Source of the DNA: Bacteroidota bacterium
GTDB lineage: Bacteria; Bacteroidota; Bacteroidia; Bacteroidales; Dysgonomonadaceae
NCBI GenBank assembly: GCA_023622765.1
Contig: JAMNYO010000070.1
Location: forward strand, 1 to 64,000
DNA length: 64,000 nucleotides
Direction: 5' to 3'
The notes beneath the pieces were generated by a model that was not told where the DNA came from, did no database searches, and was given only the letters and a program-made list of their open reading frames with translations. The stretch's first letter is position 1; every line of letters begins with the position of its first letter. Made by a program: the position numbers and the translations under genes. This document shows positions 27,836 through 37,718 of the stretch, piece after piece.

Positions 27836-29938
27836 ATGACACGCTTAAAACCAACCATCAAATCGCTTCTCCTGCTTATGGGATTTGGATGGCTCTCCAT
27901 GAGCAGCCACGCGGTTTCTATCTCCAAACCGCAACAAGACGAACCTACCCAAAACCTGCTTTATGGTACTTGGTGCGACCCGAAAACCAACGAATGGATC
28001 ATCGGCTTTTTCGATACAATAGTGGTTTATGAAAATCAGGCCTGGCATTATCAAATCGTTTCGAATAAAAAGAGCAACTACCGCGTAGAACTAAAAAATG
28101 GCGACAAAACAAAACTTGTAAAGGTAAAACTAATAGGGAAGGATAAAAAGCGGTGTAAACTGACCGACCATAACAGGAAAATTCAGCTTATTCATACACC
28201 CAAACCCTTGCCCTACAGCTACCCCGACACGAAACCCTTTGTCGATAACGGCTACAAGATAGACTCCGTAACCATTCACGGCTACTTGCAAAACGTTCCG
28301 AACAGGGAGAAACCTTTTAGTGTAGCTTACACCAATATCCTAACTGATAAACAGGACCATTTTTATGCTGATATTAACGAGGATGGACTGTTTACGCTTA
28401 CATTTCCGGTGCTAAACAGCACTGAGGTCTTTCTTGATTGGGGTAGAAGCACAATCATAGATATTGTAGAACCCGGGGAAACCTATTTCATCTACATTGA
28501 TTTCGCGGGCAATCCTGATTTGTGGCAAGTAAACAACGAGGCAATCTGGCATATGGGTGATAACGCGCGTTTGCACCGAGAGATGACGATAAGCAGGAAA
28601 TTAAGCATCTTAGCAGCAAAGTATCCCTATTATGATGAGTACCGTGGCAAATTAGACCTATATCTGGATGTGATGAAAGATATATTCGAAAGAAACTCGG
28701 AAGCTACAAAACAATACATAATCAATAATCCGCAACTATCGGACAGGATGTTATATTACCTTGAAAAAAATGATGTTTTTGATTTCGCTTTTCGTCTGAT
28801 GCAGGGCAGATTTGGATTAGATCGGAATAAAAAAGAACAATTCAGTGTAGCCTATATGCAACTTGCTGATAGTATAATGAATGTACTACCAACTCCTTTA
28901 ACCGTGGTAAATGGTGTCAGCCCTTTTATAAGGGATTATACAGCTTATTATAAAGAAAAAGAGAGGGGAAATGTAATACTTTCAGAAGTTGAAGCTTTGA
29001 AGTATTTTGACAAACAAGGTGTTTTCCCACTTACAGACACGCAGCGTAATGCTGTAAAAGAAGCGACTCACGTGATTGGCCGTGTATTATTTCTTCAATT
29101 GAGAGGCAAAAGTGAAGATGACAAGGAAAAAGTCGAAGAGAGGATAAATGAGATGACAAAACCTTATGAAGAGTGCTTACTCACCTATTACGACCTAACG
29201 AACGCCCCGAAATTCAAACAGCTTTTAGAAAACGAATGGATAAATGTCCAACCAAAAGCAGAAATTTTAACGGAAATTGAACAGGTAGAGGCATTGAATT
29301 TATCGGAATTATTAAATGATTTATTGCTGACGCGATACGCGTTTTACACCTACAGTGCTAAAAGAAAGCCGTTTCAAGATGAAGCGTTTAATCTGTTAAG
29401 TCAGAAAGTAAAACATCAAGAGTTCAGAAGCTTACTTCAAGAAGAGCAAAATAAATACGTGGACCTGCAAGGTCAGAGTATTCGATATGTCGAGTCACTG
29501 AAACGTACCGATCACCTGAAAGACGCTAAAGATGCCGACGAACTGCTGAAAAAACTGACCGAACCCTATCTGGGTAAAGTTATCTATATCGACTTTTGGG
29601 GTGTGTGGTGTGGCCCATGTAAAATGCAGATGGAATACGCCGGAAAAGTTAAGGAAGGCTTGAAAGGGAAAGATGTGGTGTTTATCTATTTTGCCAATCG
29701 TTCGCCCGAAGATTCTTGGAAGAACGTGATTAAACAGTATGATCTGACCGGCGAAAACGTGGTACATTACAATCTACCCGAAGAACAACAGGATATGCTT
29801 GAACGTCGCCTTGGTGTCACATCATTTCCTACTTACATGATCATGGACAAGACCGGGAAGATCGTCGATATGAATCCACCCGTGCCGATGAACACCGATG
29901 CATTAATCAACGAGTTGAAAAAGTGGACGGAGAAGTAA
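27836..29938 (+). CDS. large periplasmic protein with C-terminal thioredoxin domain
   Basis: The 700-residue product has a signal peptide (about 1-27), a beta-rich N-terminal half with a DUF4369-like stretch (about 140-220), a helical middle, and a TlpA-type thioredoxin domain with WCGPC (Cys592, Cys595) followed by GVTSFPTYMIMD, which supplies the cis-proline. It probably reduces or isomerises disulfides in the periplasm. It lies between the TolC gene and the first permease, showing that the thioredoxin genes belong with the transporter. A relative of, but clearly distinct from, the array at 49.9-64 kb. Confidence 0.85.
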   Translation: MTRLKPTIKSLLLLMGFGWLSMSSHAVSISKPQQDEPTQNLLYGTWCDPKTNEWIIGFFDTIVVYENQAWHYQIVSNKKSNYRVELKNGDKTKLVKVKLIGKDKKRCKLTDHNRKIQLIHTPKPLPYSYPDTKPFVDNGYKIDSVTIHGYLQNVPNREKPFSVAYTNILTDKQDHFYADINEDGLFTLTFPVLNSTEVFLDWGRSTIIDIVEPGETYFIYIDFAGNPDLWQVNNEAIWHMGDNARLHREMTISRKLSILAAKYPYYDEYRGKLDLYLDVMKDIFERNSEATKQYIINNPQLSDRMLYYLEKNDVFDFAFRLMQGRFGLDRNKKEQFSVAYMQLADSIMNVLPTPLTVVNGVSPFIRDYTAYYKEKERGNVILSEVEALKYFDKQGVFPLTDTQRNAVKEATHVIGRVLFLQLRGKSEDDKEKVEERINEMTKPYEECLLTYYDLTNAPKFKQLLENEWINVQPKAEILTEIEQVEALNLSELLNDLLLTRYAFYTYSAKRKPFQDEAFNLLSQKVKHQEFRSLLQEEQNKYVDLQGQSIRYVESLKRTDHLKDAKDADELLKKLTEPYLGKVIYIDFWGVWCGPCKMQMEYAGKVKEGLKGKDVVFIYFANRSPEDSWKNVIKQYDLTGENVVHYNLPEEQQDMLERRLGVTSFPTYMIMDKTGKIVDMNPPVPMNTDALINELKKWTEK

Positions 29939-29983
29939 CAACATCTCATTTGTCCACCCAACTCCGTATTACAAATAGAAAAC

Positions 29984-32332
29984 ATGCTTTTGCATTACAT
30001 AAAAACAACCGTTCGCGATATCGCGAAAAACAAGTTTCAATACCTGCTTACCACGCTGGGAATTGCGGGCGGGATAACTATTTTCGCCGTTCTAAACTTT
30101 ATATCGGATATAACCAATCATTATTTGGTGGATTTGCCCAACGAAAAAAATCTTTATAAACTTGAAGCCGTACAAGAGAAGATATCCGAATCGGGCCCCG
30201 ACGGAAGTGTTTACCCATCTTGGATGACTCCCGTATCGTTAGAAGATCTGACAAAACTGAAAGAACTACAAATGCCGGAGATTGAAACGGTGACTCTTTA
30301 CTCCGGATTATCAGTGAGAAACTATTTCTGTAGTCCGGAAAACGATGAGCGTACCGTATTTGAAGTCTATCTCCGTCACGTGGATGCAAACTATTTTTCC
30401 CTGACGGGTGCCGAGTTTTTAAAAGGGAGTACGGAGGCATGGGGTAACAGCCGTTTGGCGGTAATAACCGAAACGTTGGCGAAAAAACTTTTTGGCAGTG
30501 CATCAAACGCTATGAGGCAAAACATAGAGTTGCGTGGACAAGATAATAGGTCGTACGGGATATTCACGGTAACAGGCGTTATCAATCCTATTTACGCCTT
30601 CAATTATCAAGCCGATGTTTTTTTAGAAAATGAGATCAACGATTTCACGAGCTCTTATTCGGCCCTTGCAAGGTTAGCACCCGGTGCCTCGTTTCAGCAA
30701 ACGAACATTTCAATAGAAACCGCTTCCAAATCGTTCGACATAAAACCCTATTCCGAGCGGGAAGGAGGAGGTAAAGTGTTTTTCAGGTTAGCCGGTTTAA
30801 AGGAAAACATGGGAGTCGTTCCCCCATTAGTACAAGCTATTATACTATTTCTGGCTGCCACGGCATTGATAATCGCTTTGTTTAACTTTTTCAACTTGCT
30901 GGTTAGCTCGGCACAGGCACGCGTCAGGCAGTTCACGTTACGAAAAGTCGTGGGCGCCAAGCGTTGGGCGCTGTCGTTGATGTTTTTTTGCGAAATCGTT
31001 CCCGTGATCTTGGGCGCCACGCTTTTGAGCTACGTGTTTATCGAGTTGCTGATGACTTGGTCCGATACCCTAACTCTTGATCCGGATCTTTGGAGGACCA
31101 TTCAAACCTTTCTTCATCTTATCTACGGCTATCCGTTGCGTGTTGCGCTTTACACGCTCTTGGCCTGCGTTGTAGTGATCATTTTACTTACCTATCGCGT
31201 CGAAAAGATCGTATTGGTACAAGGCATTCGGGGGAAGTTGTTGAATAGCAACCGGGGTTATGCCCGAAAAGGGTTGATATTCTTTCAATTGCTGTTCACC
31301 CTATTGCTGTTCTCAGTTTCGGTAGAGCTGTTTAGGTTTGGTACAAACGCGATACCCAATGTACACCACACGCTTTCTAAAGAGCAAGAAAAAGCTGTTT
31401 TTTTCATGGAGTTCATGGGGAAATTGGGGATGGAGGAAAAAAAAGATGAAATCATTGTCCGCGTGAAACAGGTTTCGGGAGTGGAAGCGGTTGTTTTTAC
31501 CGAACATTTTTTTGACAATTCAAGAGCAATAGAAACGCTATCTAACGGGAAACCAATTTATTTCACGAATAAAAAAATGTATGACGGCTATGCCGAGTTC
31601 CTGGAGCTGAAAGAGCCGCTACCTGTTGCTACCCTGGCTCCCGATGAGGTGATTGTGAACGAGGCACTGGCAAAAGTGCTTGCCGAGAACGGGGAGACAG
31701 GCGTTAGTTTATATGGTCAAAACTATAAAATAGTGGGTGTCGTGCCACGAATTCCTTACGCGGAGGAGAATGAGCTTAGCGCCTTGTTCCCTTCGAGCGT
31801 TACGCCCTTTTCAAGTTACGCCGTGAAATGCAACCCGGGACAAGCGAAAGTTGTTAAAACCGAAATAATGAGCATAATGCGTGAATACCTTCCCGAAACT
31901 ATCCCGTTTCCACTACACAATCTCTACGACCTCATGCGAAGGGAAAGCATTCAGCTGATCGGTATAATTGGTGCACTGGCAATTGGCACGTTAATGAGCT
32001 TGGTAATCACGCTTTTCGGCATATATGCTGCCGTGAGTGGCGATACCCGACATCGCCGAAAAGAGATCGCCATCCGAAAAATAAACGGTGCCACTTATCG
32101 AAACATCTTGTGGAAATACTTGAAGCAGTACGCCGTGATGCTTGCCATCATCTTGGTGCTGCTGGTACCGCTCTACATGTTTACAGTGAAGGCGGTGACC
32201 AAAGAGCTGGCCAGTATAGGCATCCTTTTTATCACGTGGTTAACGCTTGTGCCGTTCGTGCTTCTCACCATCTACGATTTGGTTAAAAAAGCGGCGAACG
32301 AAAATCCCGCGAAAGTATTAAAGTCGGAATAA
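29984..32332 (+). CDS. FtsX/MacB-type ABC permease 1
   Basis: The 782-residue product is a fused double permease: TM1 (about 20-40), a periplasmic core domain, three TM helices (about 283-395), TM5 (about 425), a second periplasmic domain, and three C-terminal helices. Each half has a coupling-helix motif facing the ATPase (RQFTLRKVVGAKR and RRKEIAIRKINGA). MacB-like permeases use ATP hydrolysis in the cytoplasm to push periplasmic substrates into a TolC channel. No ATPase gene accompanies it. It is divergent from the later permeases. Confidence 0.9.
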   Translation: MLLHYIKTTVRDIAKNKFQYLLTTLGIAGGITIFAVLNFISDITNHYLVDLPNEKNLYKLEAVQEKISESGPDGSVYPSWMTPVSLEDLTKLKELQMPEIETVTLYSGLSVRNYFCSPENDERTVFEVYLRHVDANYFSLTGAEFLKGSTEAWGNSRLAVITETLAKKLFGSASNAMRQNIELRGQDNRSYGIFTVTGVINPIYAFNYQADVFLENEINDFTSSYSALARLAPGASFQQTNISIETASKSFDIKPYSEREGGGKVFFRLAGLKENMGVVPPLVQAIILFLAATALIIALFNFFNLLVSSAQARVRQFTLRKVVGAKRWALSLMFFCEIVPVILGATLLSYVFIELLMTWSDTLTLDPDLWRTIQTFLHLIYGYPLRVALYTLLACVVVIILLTYRVEKIVLVQGIRGKLLNSNRGYARKGLIFFQLLFTLLLFSVSVELFRFGTNAIPNVHHTLSKEQEKAVFFMEFMGKLGMEEKKDEIIVRVKQVSGVEAVVFTEHFFDNSRAIETLSNGKPIYFTNKKMYDGYAEFLELKEPLPVATLAPDEVIVNEALAKVLAENGETGVSLYGQNYKIVGVVPRIPYAEENELSALFPSSVTPFSSYAVKCNPGQAKVVKTEIMSIMREYLPETIPFPLHNLYDLMRRESIQLIGIIGALAIGTLMSLVITLFGIYAAVSGDTRHRRKEIAIRKINGATYRNILWKYLKQYAVMLAIILVLLVPLYMFTVKAVTKELASIGILFITWLTLVPFVLLTIYDLVKKAANENPAKVLKSE

Positions 32333-32349
32333 ATTAATATGCAAATTTA

Positions 32350-32402
32350 TCAATAGCTAATAAGAATTATAAAGAACAGAGCCAATAGCTAAAAGCTAAT
32401 GG
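32350..32402 (+). repeat. AATAGCTAA-type short repeats, left flank of DUF4143 gene
   Basis: CAATAGCTAA, GCCAATAGCTAA and AAGCTAATGG occur within 53 bp, just beyond the 3' end of the inverted DUF4143 gene. Related words lie on its other side at 33841-33870 in the same orientation. Confidence 0.6.
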
Positions 32403-32485
32403 TCTAAAGCAAAATAACAGGTACGGCAAAGCGTTGCCTTACTTTTAAAAATTGACATATTGACGTAAGCGAAAAATCTTTCCGG

Positions 32486-33625
32486 TCAAAAGAGATCGCC
32501 GTCCCATAGCATCGAGAGGAATTGCAGGGCAGGATAGACTTCCACGTTGTTCATTCGGCGGGCATATTTATCCAACGAAACAAGGATAAGCCGACAATTG
32601 GGGAACTCTTCTGAAAACGCCTTTAATCCTTTCGTGTGATGCGATTGCACTTCATCGGACGATTTAATCTCGATGGCAACTTCGGCGTTCCCGATAATGG
32701 CGTCCACCTCGTAACCCGATGATGTGCGCCAATAAGACAAATTTTGTAGCGGCCTGAAATACCCGATGTAAGCGATGATCTCCTGCAGGATAAAATGTTC
32801 GAAAGCGTGTCCGAATTCGGGTGAACCCGGTTGTATCGCCGTTCTCCTGAGGAGGAAATTGGCAATGCCTACATCAAAGTAGTAAAACTTGGGCGATTGG
32901 ATAACACGCCGTTTCACGTTTCGGGTAAAAGCCGGGATGGTATAGCCGACAAGCGTTTCTTCCAAGATGGAAAAATACTCTTTCACGGTCGGTGCGCTCA
33001 CGCCACACTCCGAAGCGATGTTTTTGTAGTTCAAAATTTCGCCATTGCTCAAAGCCGCGATCTCCATGAACCGGGAAAAAGTATTCAGGTTTCGGGTAAG
33101 CGCTTCGGCTTTTATCTCTTGCTGCAGGTAATCACCCACGTAAGCGTGAAGCCGGTTGGTGGCATTTTCCACTAAATAGTGGCGGGGAAGCATCCCGTTA
33201 TTGCAGGCTTTTATCAGGTCGAATCCGGGAATTTCAGCGCTAACAAACGGGTACAGGTGTTTCCGGATGGCCCTGCCGCCAAGCAAGTTCACGCCACTTC
33301 GGCGTAACTTGCGTGCGCTGGACCCGCTCAGGATAAAGCGAAGATGGTGATTGCTGATCAGCCAATGTACCTCATCGAGCAAAGCCGGGATTTTCTGAAT
33401 TTCGTCGATAATGACCAATTCGTTCTCGGGCAGCAAGCTCAACTCTTCGCGCAAGAGTGCCGGACGGCGGTTATAACGCTCAAATTCATCGGATTTAAGT
33501 AAATCGATGTAACGAGTGTCGGGAAACAACATTTTCAGTAGTGTACTTTTGCCGGTTTGACGAGCACCCCAAAGAAAAATACTGTCGTTTTCGGCATCTA
33601 GAAGATTGATTTTTCGCGATAACAT
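32486..33625 (-). CDS. DUF4143 AAA+ ATPase (second), inside the transporter train
   Basis: The 379-residue product has a P-loop (GARQTGKST, about 19-27), Walker B ELVIIDEIQKIP, a winged helix region (NIASECGVSAPTVKEYF) and the PD-(D/E)xK-like end (SGYEVDAIIGNAEVAIEIKSS). It is the same family as the gene at 24599-25759 but only distantly similar. It runs against the train and separates permease 1 from the fusion protein. Flanking AATAGCTAA-type repeats suggest an insertion. Role unknown. Confidence 0.87.
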   Translation of the reverse strand: MLSRKINLLDAENDSIFLWGARQTGKSTLLKMLFPDTRYIDLLKSDEFERYNRRPALLREELSLLPENELVIIDEIQKIPALLDEVHWLISNHHLRFILSGSSARKLRRSGVNLLGGRAIRKHLYPFVSAEIPGFDLIKACNNGMLPRHYLVENATNRLHAYVGDYLQQEIKAEALTRNLNTFSRFMEIAALSNGEILNYKNIASECGVSAPTVKEYFSILEETLVGYTIPAFTRNVKRRVIQSPKFYYFDVGIANFLLRRTAIQPGSPEFGHAFEHFILQEIIAYIGYFRPLQNLSYWRTSSGYEVDAIIGNAEVAIEIKSSDEVQSHHTKGLKAFSEEFPNCRLILVSLDKYARRMNNVEVYPALQFLSMLWDGDLF

Positions 33626-33660
33626 ATGAATTTGTGATGTATTTTGTGATTACGTAGATA

Positions 33661-33668
33661 CAAAGATA
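33661..33668 (-). promoter_or_regulatory. -7 box of the second DUF4143 ATPase
   Basis: On the minus strand TATCTTTG matches TAnnTTTG exactly, 36 bp before the ATG at 33625. The -33 region (TTTTAC) is weak and abuts the palindromic repeats at 33689. Confidence 0.5.
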
Positions 33669-33688
33669 CAATATTTTCGTGTAAAAGT

Positions 33689-33732
33689 AAAGTTCAACTT
33701 TATTTTTACATGTATTTCTAAAGTACAACTTT
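33689..33732. repeat. paired near-palindromes upstream of DUF4143 ATPase
   Basis: AAAGTTCAACTTT (33689-33701) and AAAGTACAACTTT (33720-33732) are 13-bp near-palindromes 31 bp apart, three helical turns, just upstream of the -7 box. They look like operator sites; the binding protein is unknown. Confidence 0.5.
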
Positions 33733-33840
33733 CGATTTGCATGGATTTTAGATATAAGAATGCAGACATCAGATATTATATTTCAACGCACTGGGCGGGT
33801 AATCCGTTAGACGTGCAGTTAGTAAATAATCCAACACAAG

Positions 33841-33870
33841 GCCAATAGCCAACAGCTAACAGTCAATAGC
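33841..33870 (+). repeat. AATAGCTAA-type short repeats, right flank of DUF4143 gene
   Basis: GCCAATAGCC, AACAGCTAAC and AGTCAATAGC follow one another directly, resembling the words at 32350-32402 and in the same orientation. Confidence 0.6.
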
Positions 33871-33891
33871 ATCAGCAAAAAACTAAACATA

Positions 33892-35220
33892 ATGGACAAA
33901 TTAGACCCCGAAAATCGGAACTCGAATCAAGGAATGAATAACTCTTTCCACGAATCCCGCGATTCCACCATGGACAAGAAACTGCCCAAGAAATCGTTCC
34001 TCCAGAAATATAAAATTCATTTATCGGTAGGCGTAGTCTTCTTGGCCTTTCTCGTTTACGTGCTTTTCAGCGTGTCGGGTGGTCGGAAGCTGCGCGTTGA
34101 TAACGAGAAAATATCCATAGCCGATGTGGCGGAAGACAAGTTCCTGGATTACGTGGATACCGAGGGTATCGTGCAACCCATCATGACCATCAAGCTCAAC
34201 GTCATGGAGGCGGGGATGGTGCAGCAAATCGTTGCCGAGGAGGGGGCGATGCTCAACCAGGGCGACACGGTGCTGGTGCTGAAAAATCCCGACCTGGAAC
34301 GGGTGATTGAAGAGCAACAAGACGAATGGGAAAAACAGCGCATTCTCTACGAAGAGAAAAAGGTGGAAATGGAGCAGAAGTCGATCCTTCTGCGTCAGCA
34401 AACCCTGCAAGCCCGCTACGAGCTGAGCCGGTTGGAGAAAGATTTCGAGTTGGGACAAGAAGAGTTCGCCATGGGCGTGAAAAGTAAGGCGCAGCTCGAT
34501 GTACAGCAAGAGGAGTATAACTACAAAACCAACCGCACCGCCTTGCAGTTAGAGGGACTTCGCCACGACAGCGCCGCCACCCTGTTGCGTCGCGAACTGA
34601 TGGATAGAGACCTGGAGCGTGCCCGGAAAAACACCGCTCACGTCAGGGGACGAATGGACAACCTGGTGGTTCGTGCGCCCATTTCCGGGCAACTCAGTTT
34701 TTTGAAAGCTACATTGGGGCAGCGTGTCGGTCAATCCGAAAGCATAGGCGAGATAAAAGTGATGGACAACTTCAAGTTGAGCACCCGGTTAAGTGAATAT
34801 TATATCGACAGGATTATGGTCGGTTTGCCCGCGTCGGTAACCTATCAAGGCGAAAAATACCCGCTCAAGGTGTCGAAAGTGGTTCCCGAGGTAAAGGATC
34901 GGCAGTTTGAGGTGGAGTTGGTTTTCGTCGGCGAACAACCCGACAACGTGCGCATCGGGAAAAGTTACCGCGTGCAGGTGGAACTGGGACAGCCCGAGAC
35001 GGCTATCGTGATCCCGAGGGGCGACTTTTTCCAAACAACGGGCGGACAGTGGATTTACAAGATGAACAGGTCGGGCGACCGTGCCGTACGCGTCCCGATA
35101 ACCATCGGGCGACAAAACCCCACGCGATACGAGGTGCTTTCGGGACTCGATCCCGGCGATCAGGTCGTGGTAAGCGGGTACGCCAATTTCGGCGAAGTGG
35201 AAGAGTTGCTTATAAAATAG
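33892..35220 (+). CDS. membrane-fusion (HlyD/AcrA-type) protein
   Basis: The 442-residue product has a cytoplasmic basic N-terminus, one TM helix (about 46-62), a lipoyl-like half-domain (GIVQPIMTIKLNVMEAGMVQQI...EGAMLNQGDTVLVL), a long coiled-coil hairpin (about 140-260), the second lipoyl half (VRAPISGQLSFL) and beta-barrel plus membrane-proximal domains. It bridges an inner-membrane permease to the TolC-type channel at 26240. It is the only fusion protein for seven permeases here. It sits 50 bp before permease 2. An upstream ATG choice within the first 27 residues is uncertain. Confidence 0.92.
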   Translation: MDKLDPENRNSNQGMNNSFHESRDSTMDKKLPKKSFLQKYKIHLSVGVVFLAFLVYVLFSVSGGRKLRVDNEKISIADVAEDKFLDYVDTEGIVQPIMTIKLNVMEAGMVQQIVAEEGAMLNQGDTVLVLKNPDLERVIEEQQDEWEKQRILYEEKKVEMEQKSILLRQQTLQARYELSRLEKDFELGQEEFAMGVKSKAQLDVQQEEYNYKTNRTALQLEGLRHDSAATLLRRELMDRDLERARKNTAHVRGRMDNLVVRAPISGQLSFLKATLGQRVGQSESIGEIKVMDNFKLSTRLSEYYIDRIMVGLPASVTYQGEKYPLKVSKVVPEVKDRQFEVELVFVGEQPDNVRIGKSYRVQVELGQPETAIVIPRGDFFQTTGGQWIYKMNRSGDRAVRVPITIGRQNPTRYEVLSGLDPGDQVVVSGYANFGEVEELLIK

Positions 35221-35270
35221 TTTCGAGTTAATACTTTCCACCCGCTGATTGATTGCAAACTAACAACATG

Positions 35271-37613
35271 ATGTTTAAAACGGCATTAAAACTCATTTTC
35301 CGGAACTGGTGGCGAAATAAAACGTTCACGCTTATTTCCCTCATCAGCCTTACCGTGGGTATCGCCTGTACGGCGTTGCTGATTTCGTTCGTCAGCTATG
35401 AACGGGGAATCGAGAAAAGTAATCCCAACCGCGATAAACTGGTATGGGTAATGCAAGACATGCCGTCAAATCCCGGGGAAAAGGTGCCATATATGAGCAG
35501 CAATGTTCCCAAACAGTTGAAAGAAAAATATCCCGAGGTGGAAAATTTCCTGCGACTGAGCATCTTGAGCATGAAATATATCGAAGTGAACAACCAACAG
35601 TTCGATCCGATAAAACTTATCAACGTGGACAGCTCATTTCCCGACTTTTTCCCGTTCGAATTGCTGTACGGCTCGTGGGAGCTGTTTAATAACCCGCTAT
35701 CAGTCGTTATTAGCGAACAAACGGCACAACGGTTTTTCGGCAATGAAAACGCGCTGGGAAAACAGATTGCAATAGGCTCCGAAGGGTTTGATTCGGAAGT
35801 AATAAATGTTTATACAGTGGGTGCGGTAACAAAAAACCGTCCCCAATCGGCTGTCCTTTTTGATGCACTGATTCGCGACCCTGAAAACAATTGGGGAGGT
35901 CCCACGCTATTCATGATGCCTGAAAACACCGACCTCGTGCGATTTGAAGAAAAGGTAAAGCAAGACCGGATACCGACATTGGCAGGCGGACAATATTATT
36001 TCTACACGTTCGATCAAGCCATCTCATCCACCTACAATCAGCAAGAGCTCTCTTTTTGGCACCACTGCGAAGATAATTTATTGTCGCTGGGGTTGATTTC
36101 GGCCATACTGGTGTTTCTCATCGCCATTTTCAACTACGTGAACATGAGTTTTTCACGGGTATTGCAACAGGTAAAATGCCTTCACGCGCAAAAGCTGATG
36201 GGCGCGAAACCGAGAGATGTCCGGTTACAAATTTTTTTAGATACCGTTCTCACGGTCTTCATCTCGTTTGTGCTGGCAATGTTGTTGATGCAGGACCTGT
36301 TGCCTGTTTTCAATCAGGTTGTATCCGTTGATTTCTCATCGACCTATTTTTACAGCAAGGATTTCTTCCCGTTACTCCTCTTGCTGATTTTCCTGCTGAC
36401 GATCATTCCCGCGTGGATAATGAGCCGGAAGATAAGCCGCCTGTCAGGAAGCGACTACCGGATGTTTTTCGTGACCAAGAAAAACCGGTGGATTGGCTCG
36501 TTGGTTACCGTGCAGTTTGTTATTGCCTTGGCACTTGTCATCGCCACCGTTACGGTTAACCGGCAAGTTCACTTGGTAAAAATGAACGGCGAACGTTTCC
36601 GCCACGTGATCGAGATTGGCAATCCGGGCGAAAACCTTGACCTGCGGCCTTTAAAATCGAAGATTAAGCCTATTCCCGGCGTTTCGGATGTTTCGCTGGG
36701 AAATATGTTGCTGATGAGGGCATGGATTGCTCACGGGAGCTTACGCCGCGATAATGGCGAGGAGATTCAAACTACCATTCTGCGCCTGGTTGGCGATGAA
36801 GCGTTGACGCGGGTTTTGCAACTTCATCAAACCCTTGGCGATTCGTGGGAAGCGCTTCCCGAAAAGTACAGAGATGCCGTGTTTGTCAATCAATCGTTTG
36901 CCGATGTATTGGGAAAATCGGGTAAGGAGTTAGTCGGTGAACCCTTGATCAAGTATTTTAATTTGAGAGATACGCTTGCCGTCATTGCCGGAATAGTGGA
37001 TGATTTTCACTTTCACTCGTTGGAAGAAAAAGTGATGCCCGTGGTGCTAAAACGGGTGATTGACACGGAAGAACCGAGGTCAACCATGATCATACGGCTC
37101 GACAACGAGAAGGCACCCGAAACCATTGCCGCCATTAAGACGGCGTGGCAACAAACTTTTCCCGATAATTATTTCACTTATACCGATACGTACGCGGTTT
37201 TTAAACGGCGTAACAGCAAGGTCTTCGACATGTCGCGCCTGTTGAAAATGTACTCCCTTATCAGCCTATTGCTCACCTGCTTCGGACTGTTCGGCATCAC
37301 TTTTTACGCCGTGAAGCAACGCACCAAAGAGATTGGCATCCGGAAAATAAACGGGGCGAAAGTGCCACAATTGTTGTGGTTGATGATGAAACCGATGTTC
37401 GTGTGGATGGCAATAGGATTCGCGGCAGCCGCGCCGTTGGCATGGTGGCTGATAGAAAAATGGTTGCAACAGTTCGTTTACCGGGTGGATGTGTCGGTCG
37501 GTTCATTTTCGCTCGCGCTGCTGTTGGTCGTTGTTATCACGTTGATAACCGTTGGTTGGCACGTGTGGCACACGGCGAAAACCAACCCGGTAAAGAGTTT
37601 AAAAGCGGAATAA
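35271..37613 (+). CDS. FtsX/MacB-type ABC permease 2
   Basis: The 780-residue double permease starts MFKTALKLIFRNWWRNKTF; an ATG directly before (35268) is also possible. Topology as for permease 1: TM near 22-42, periplasmic domain, TM block near 285-390, second periplasmic domain, C-terminal TM block. The second coupling helix is RTKEIGIRKINGAK; the first (LQQVKCLHAQKLMGAK) is looser. It follows the fusion protein and shares no long nucleotide identity with permeases 3-7. Confidence 0.9.
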   Translation: MFKTALKLIFRNWWRNKTFTLISLISLTVGIACTALLISFVSYERGIEKSNPNRDKLVWVMQDMPSNPGEKVPYMSSNVPKQLKEKYPEVENFLRLSILSMKYIEVNNQQFDPIKLINVDSSFPDFFPFELLYGSWELFNNPLSVVISEQTAQRFFGNENALGKQIAIGSEGFDSEVINVYTVGAVTKNRPQSAVLFDALIRDPENNWGGPTLFMMPENTDLVRFEEKVKQDRIPTLAGGQYYFYTFDQAISSTYNQQELSFWHHCEDNLLSLGLISAILVFLIAIFNYVNMSFSRVLQQVKCLHAQKLMGAKPRDVRLQIFLDTVLTVFISFVLAMLLMQDLLPVFNQVVSVDFSSTYFYSKDFFPLLLLLIFLLTIIPAWIMSRKISRLSGSDYRMFFVTKKNRWIGSLVTVQFVIALALVIATVTVNRQVHLVKMNGERFRHVIEIGNPGENLDLRPLKSKIKPIPGVSDVSLGNMLLMRAWIAHGSLRRDNGEEIQTTILRLVGDEALTRVLQLHQTLGDSWEALPEKYRDAVFVNQSFADVLGKSGKELVGEPLIKYFNLRDTLAVIAGIVDDFHFHSLEEKVMPVVLKRVIDTEEPRSTMIIRLDNEKAPETIAAIKTAWQQTFPDNYFTYTDTYAVFKRRNSKVFDMSRLLKMYSLISLLLTCFGLFGITFYAVKQRTKEIGIRKINGAKVPQLLWLMMKPMFVWMAIGFAAAAPLAWWLIEKWLQQFVYRVDVSVGSFSLALLLVVVITLITVGWHVWHTAKTNPVKSLKAE

Positions 37614-37718
37614 AGGGGAGGCAGCGTTTATGGCATCGTCAAAAGAGCAGACAGTTAAAGACATCAAGTCCCGAGGAAAGTATAAAGTGAATTATTTAAA
37701 CTTCTAACAGTATAGAAC

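Noticed and set aside
35253..35270. TTG start for permease 2 (and similar TTG at 51139 for the type B thioredoxin)
   Set aside because: ATG codons directly downstream align with the starts of paralogs, so the extensions are not needed.
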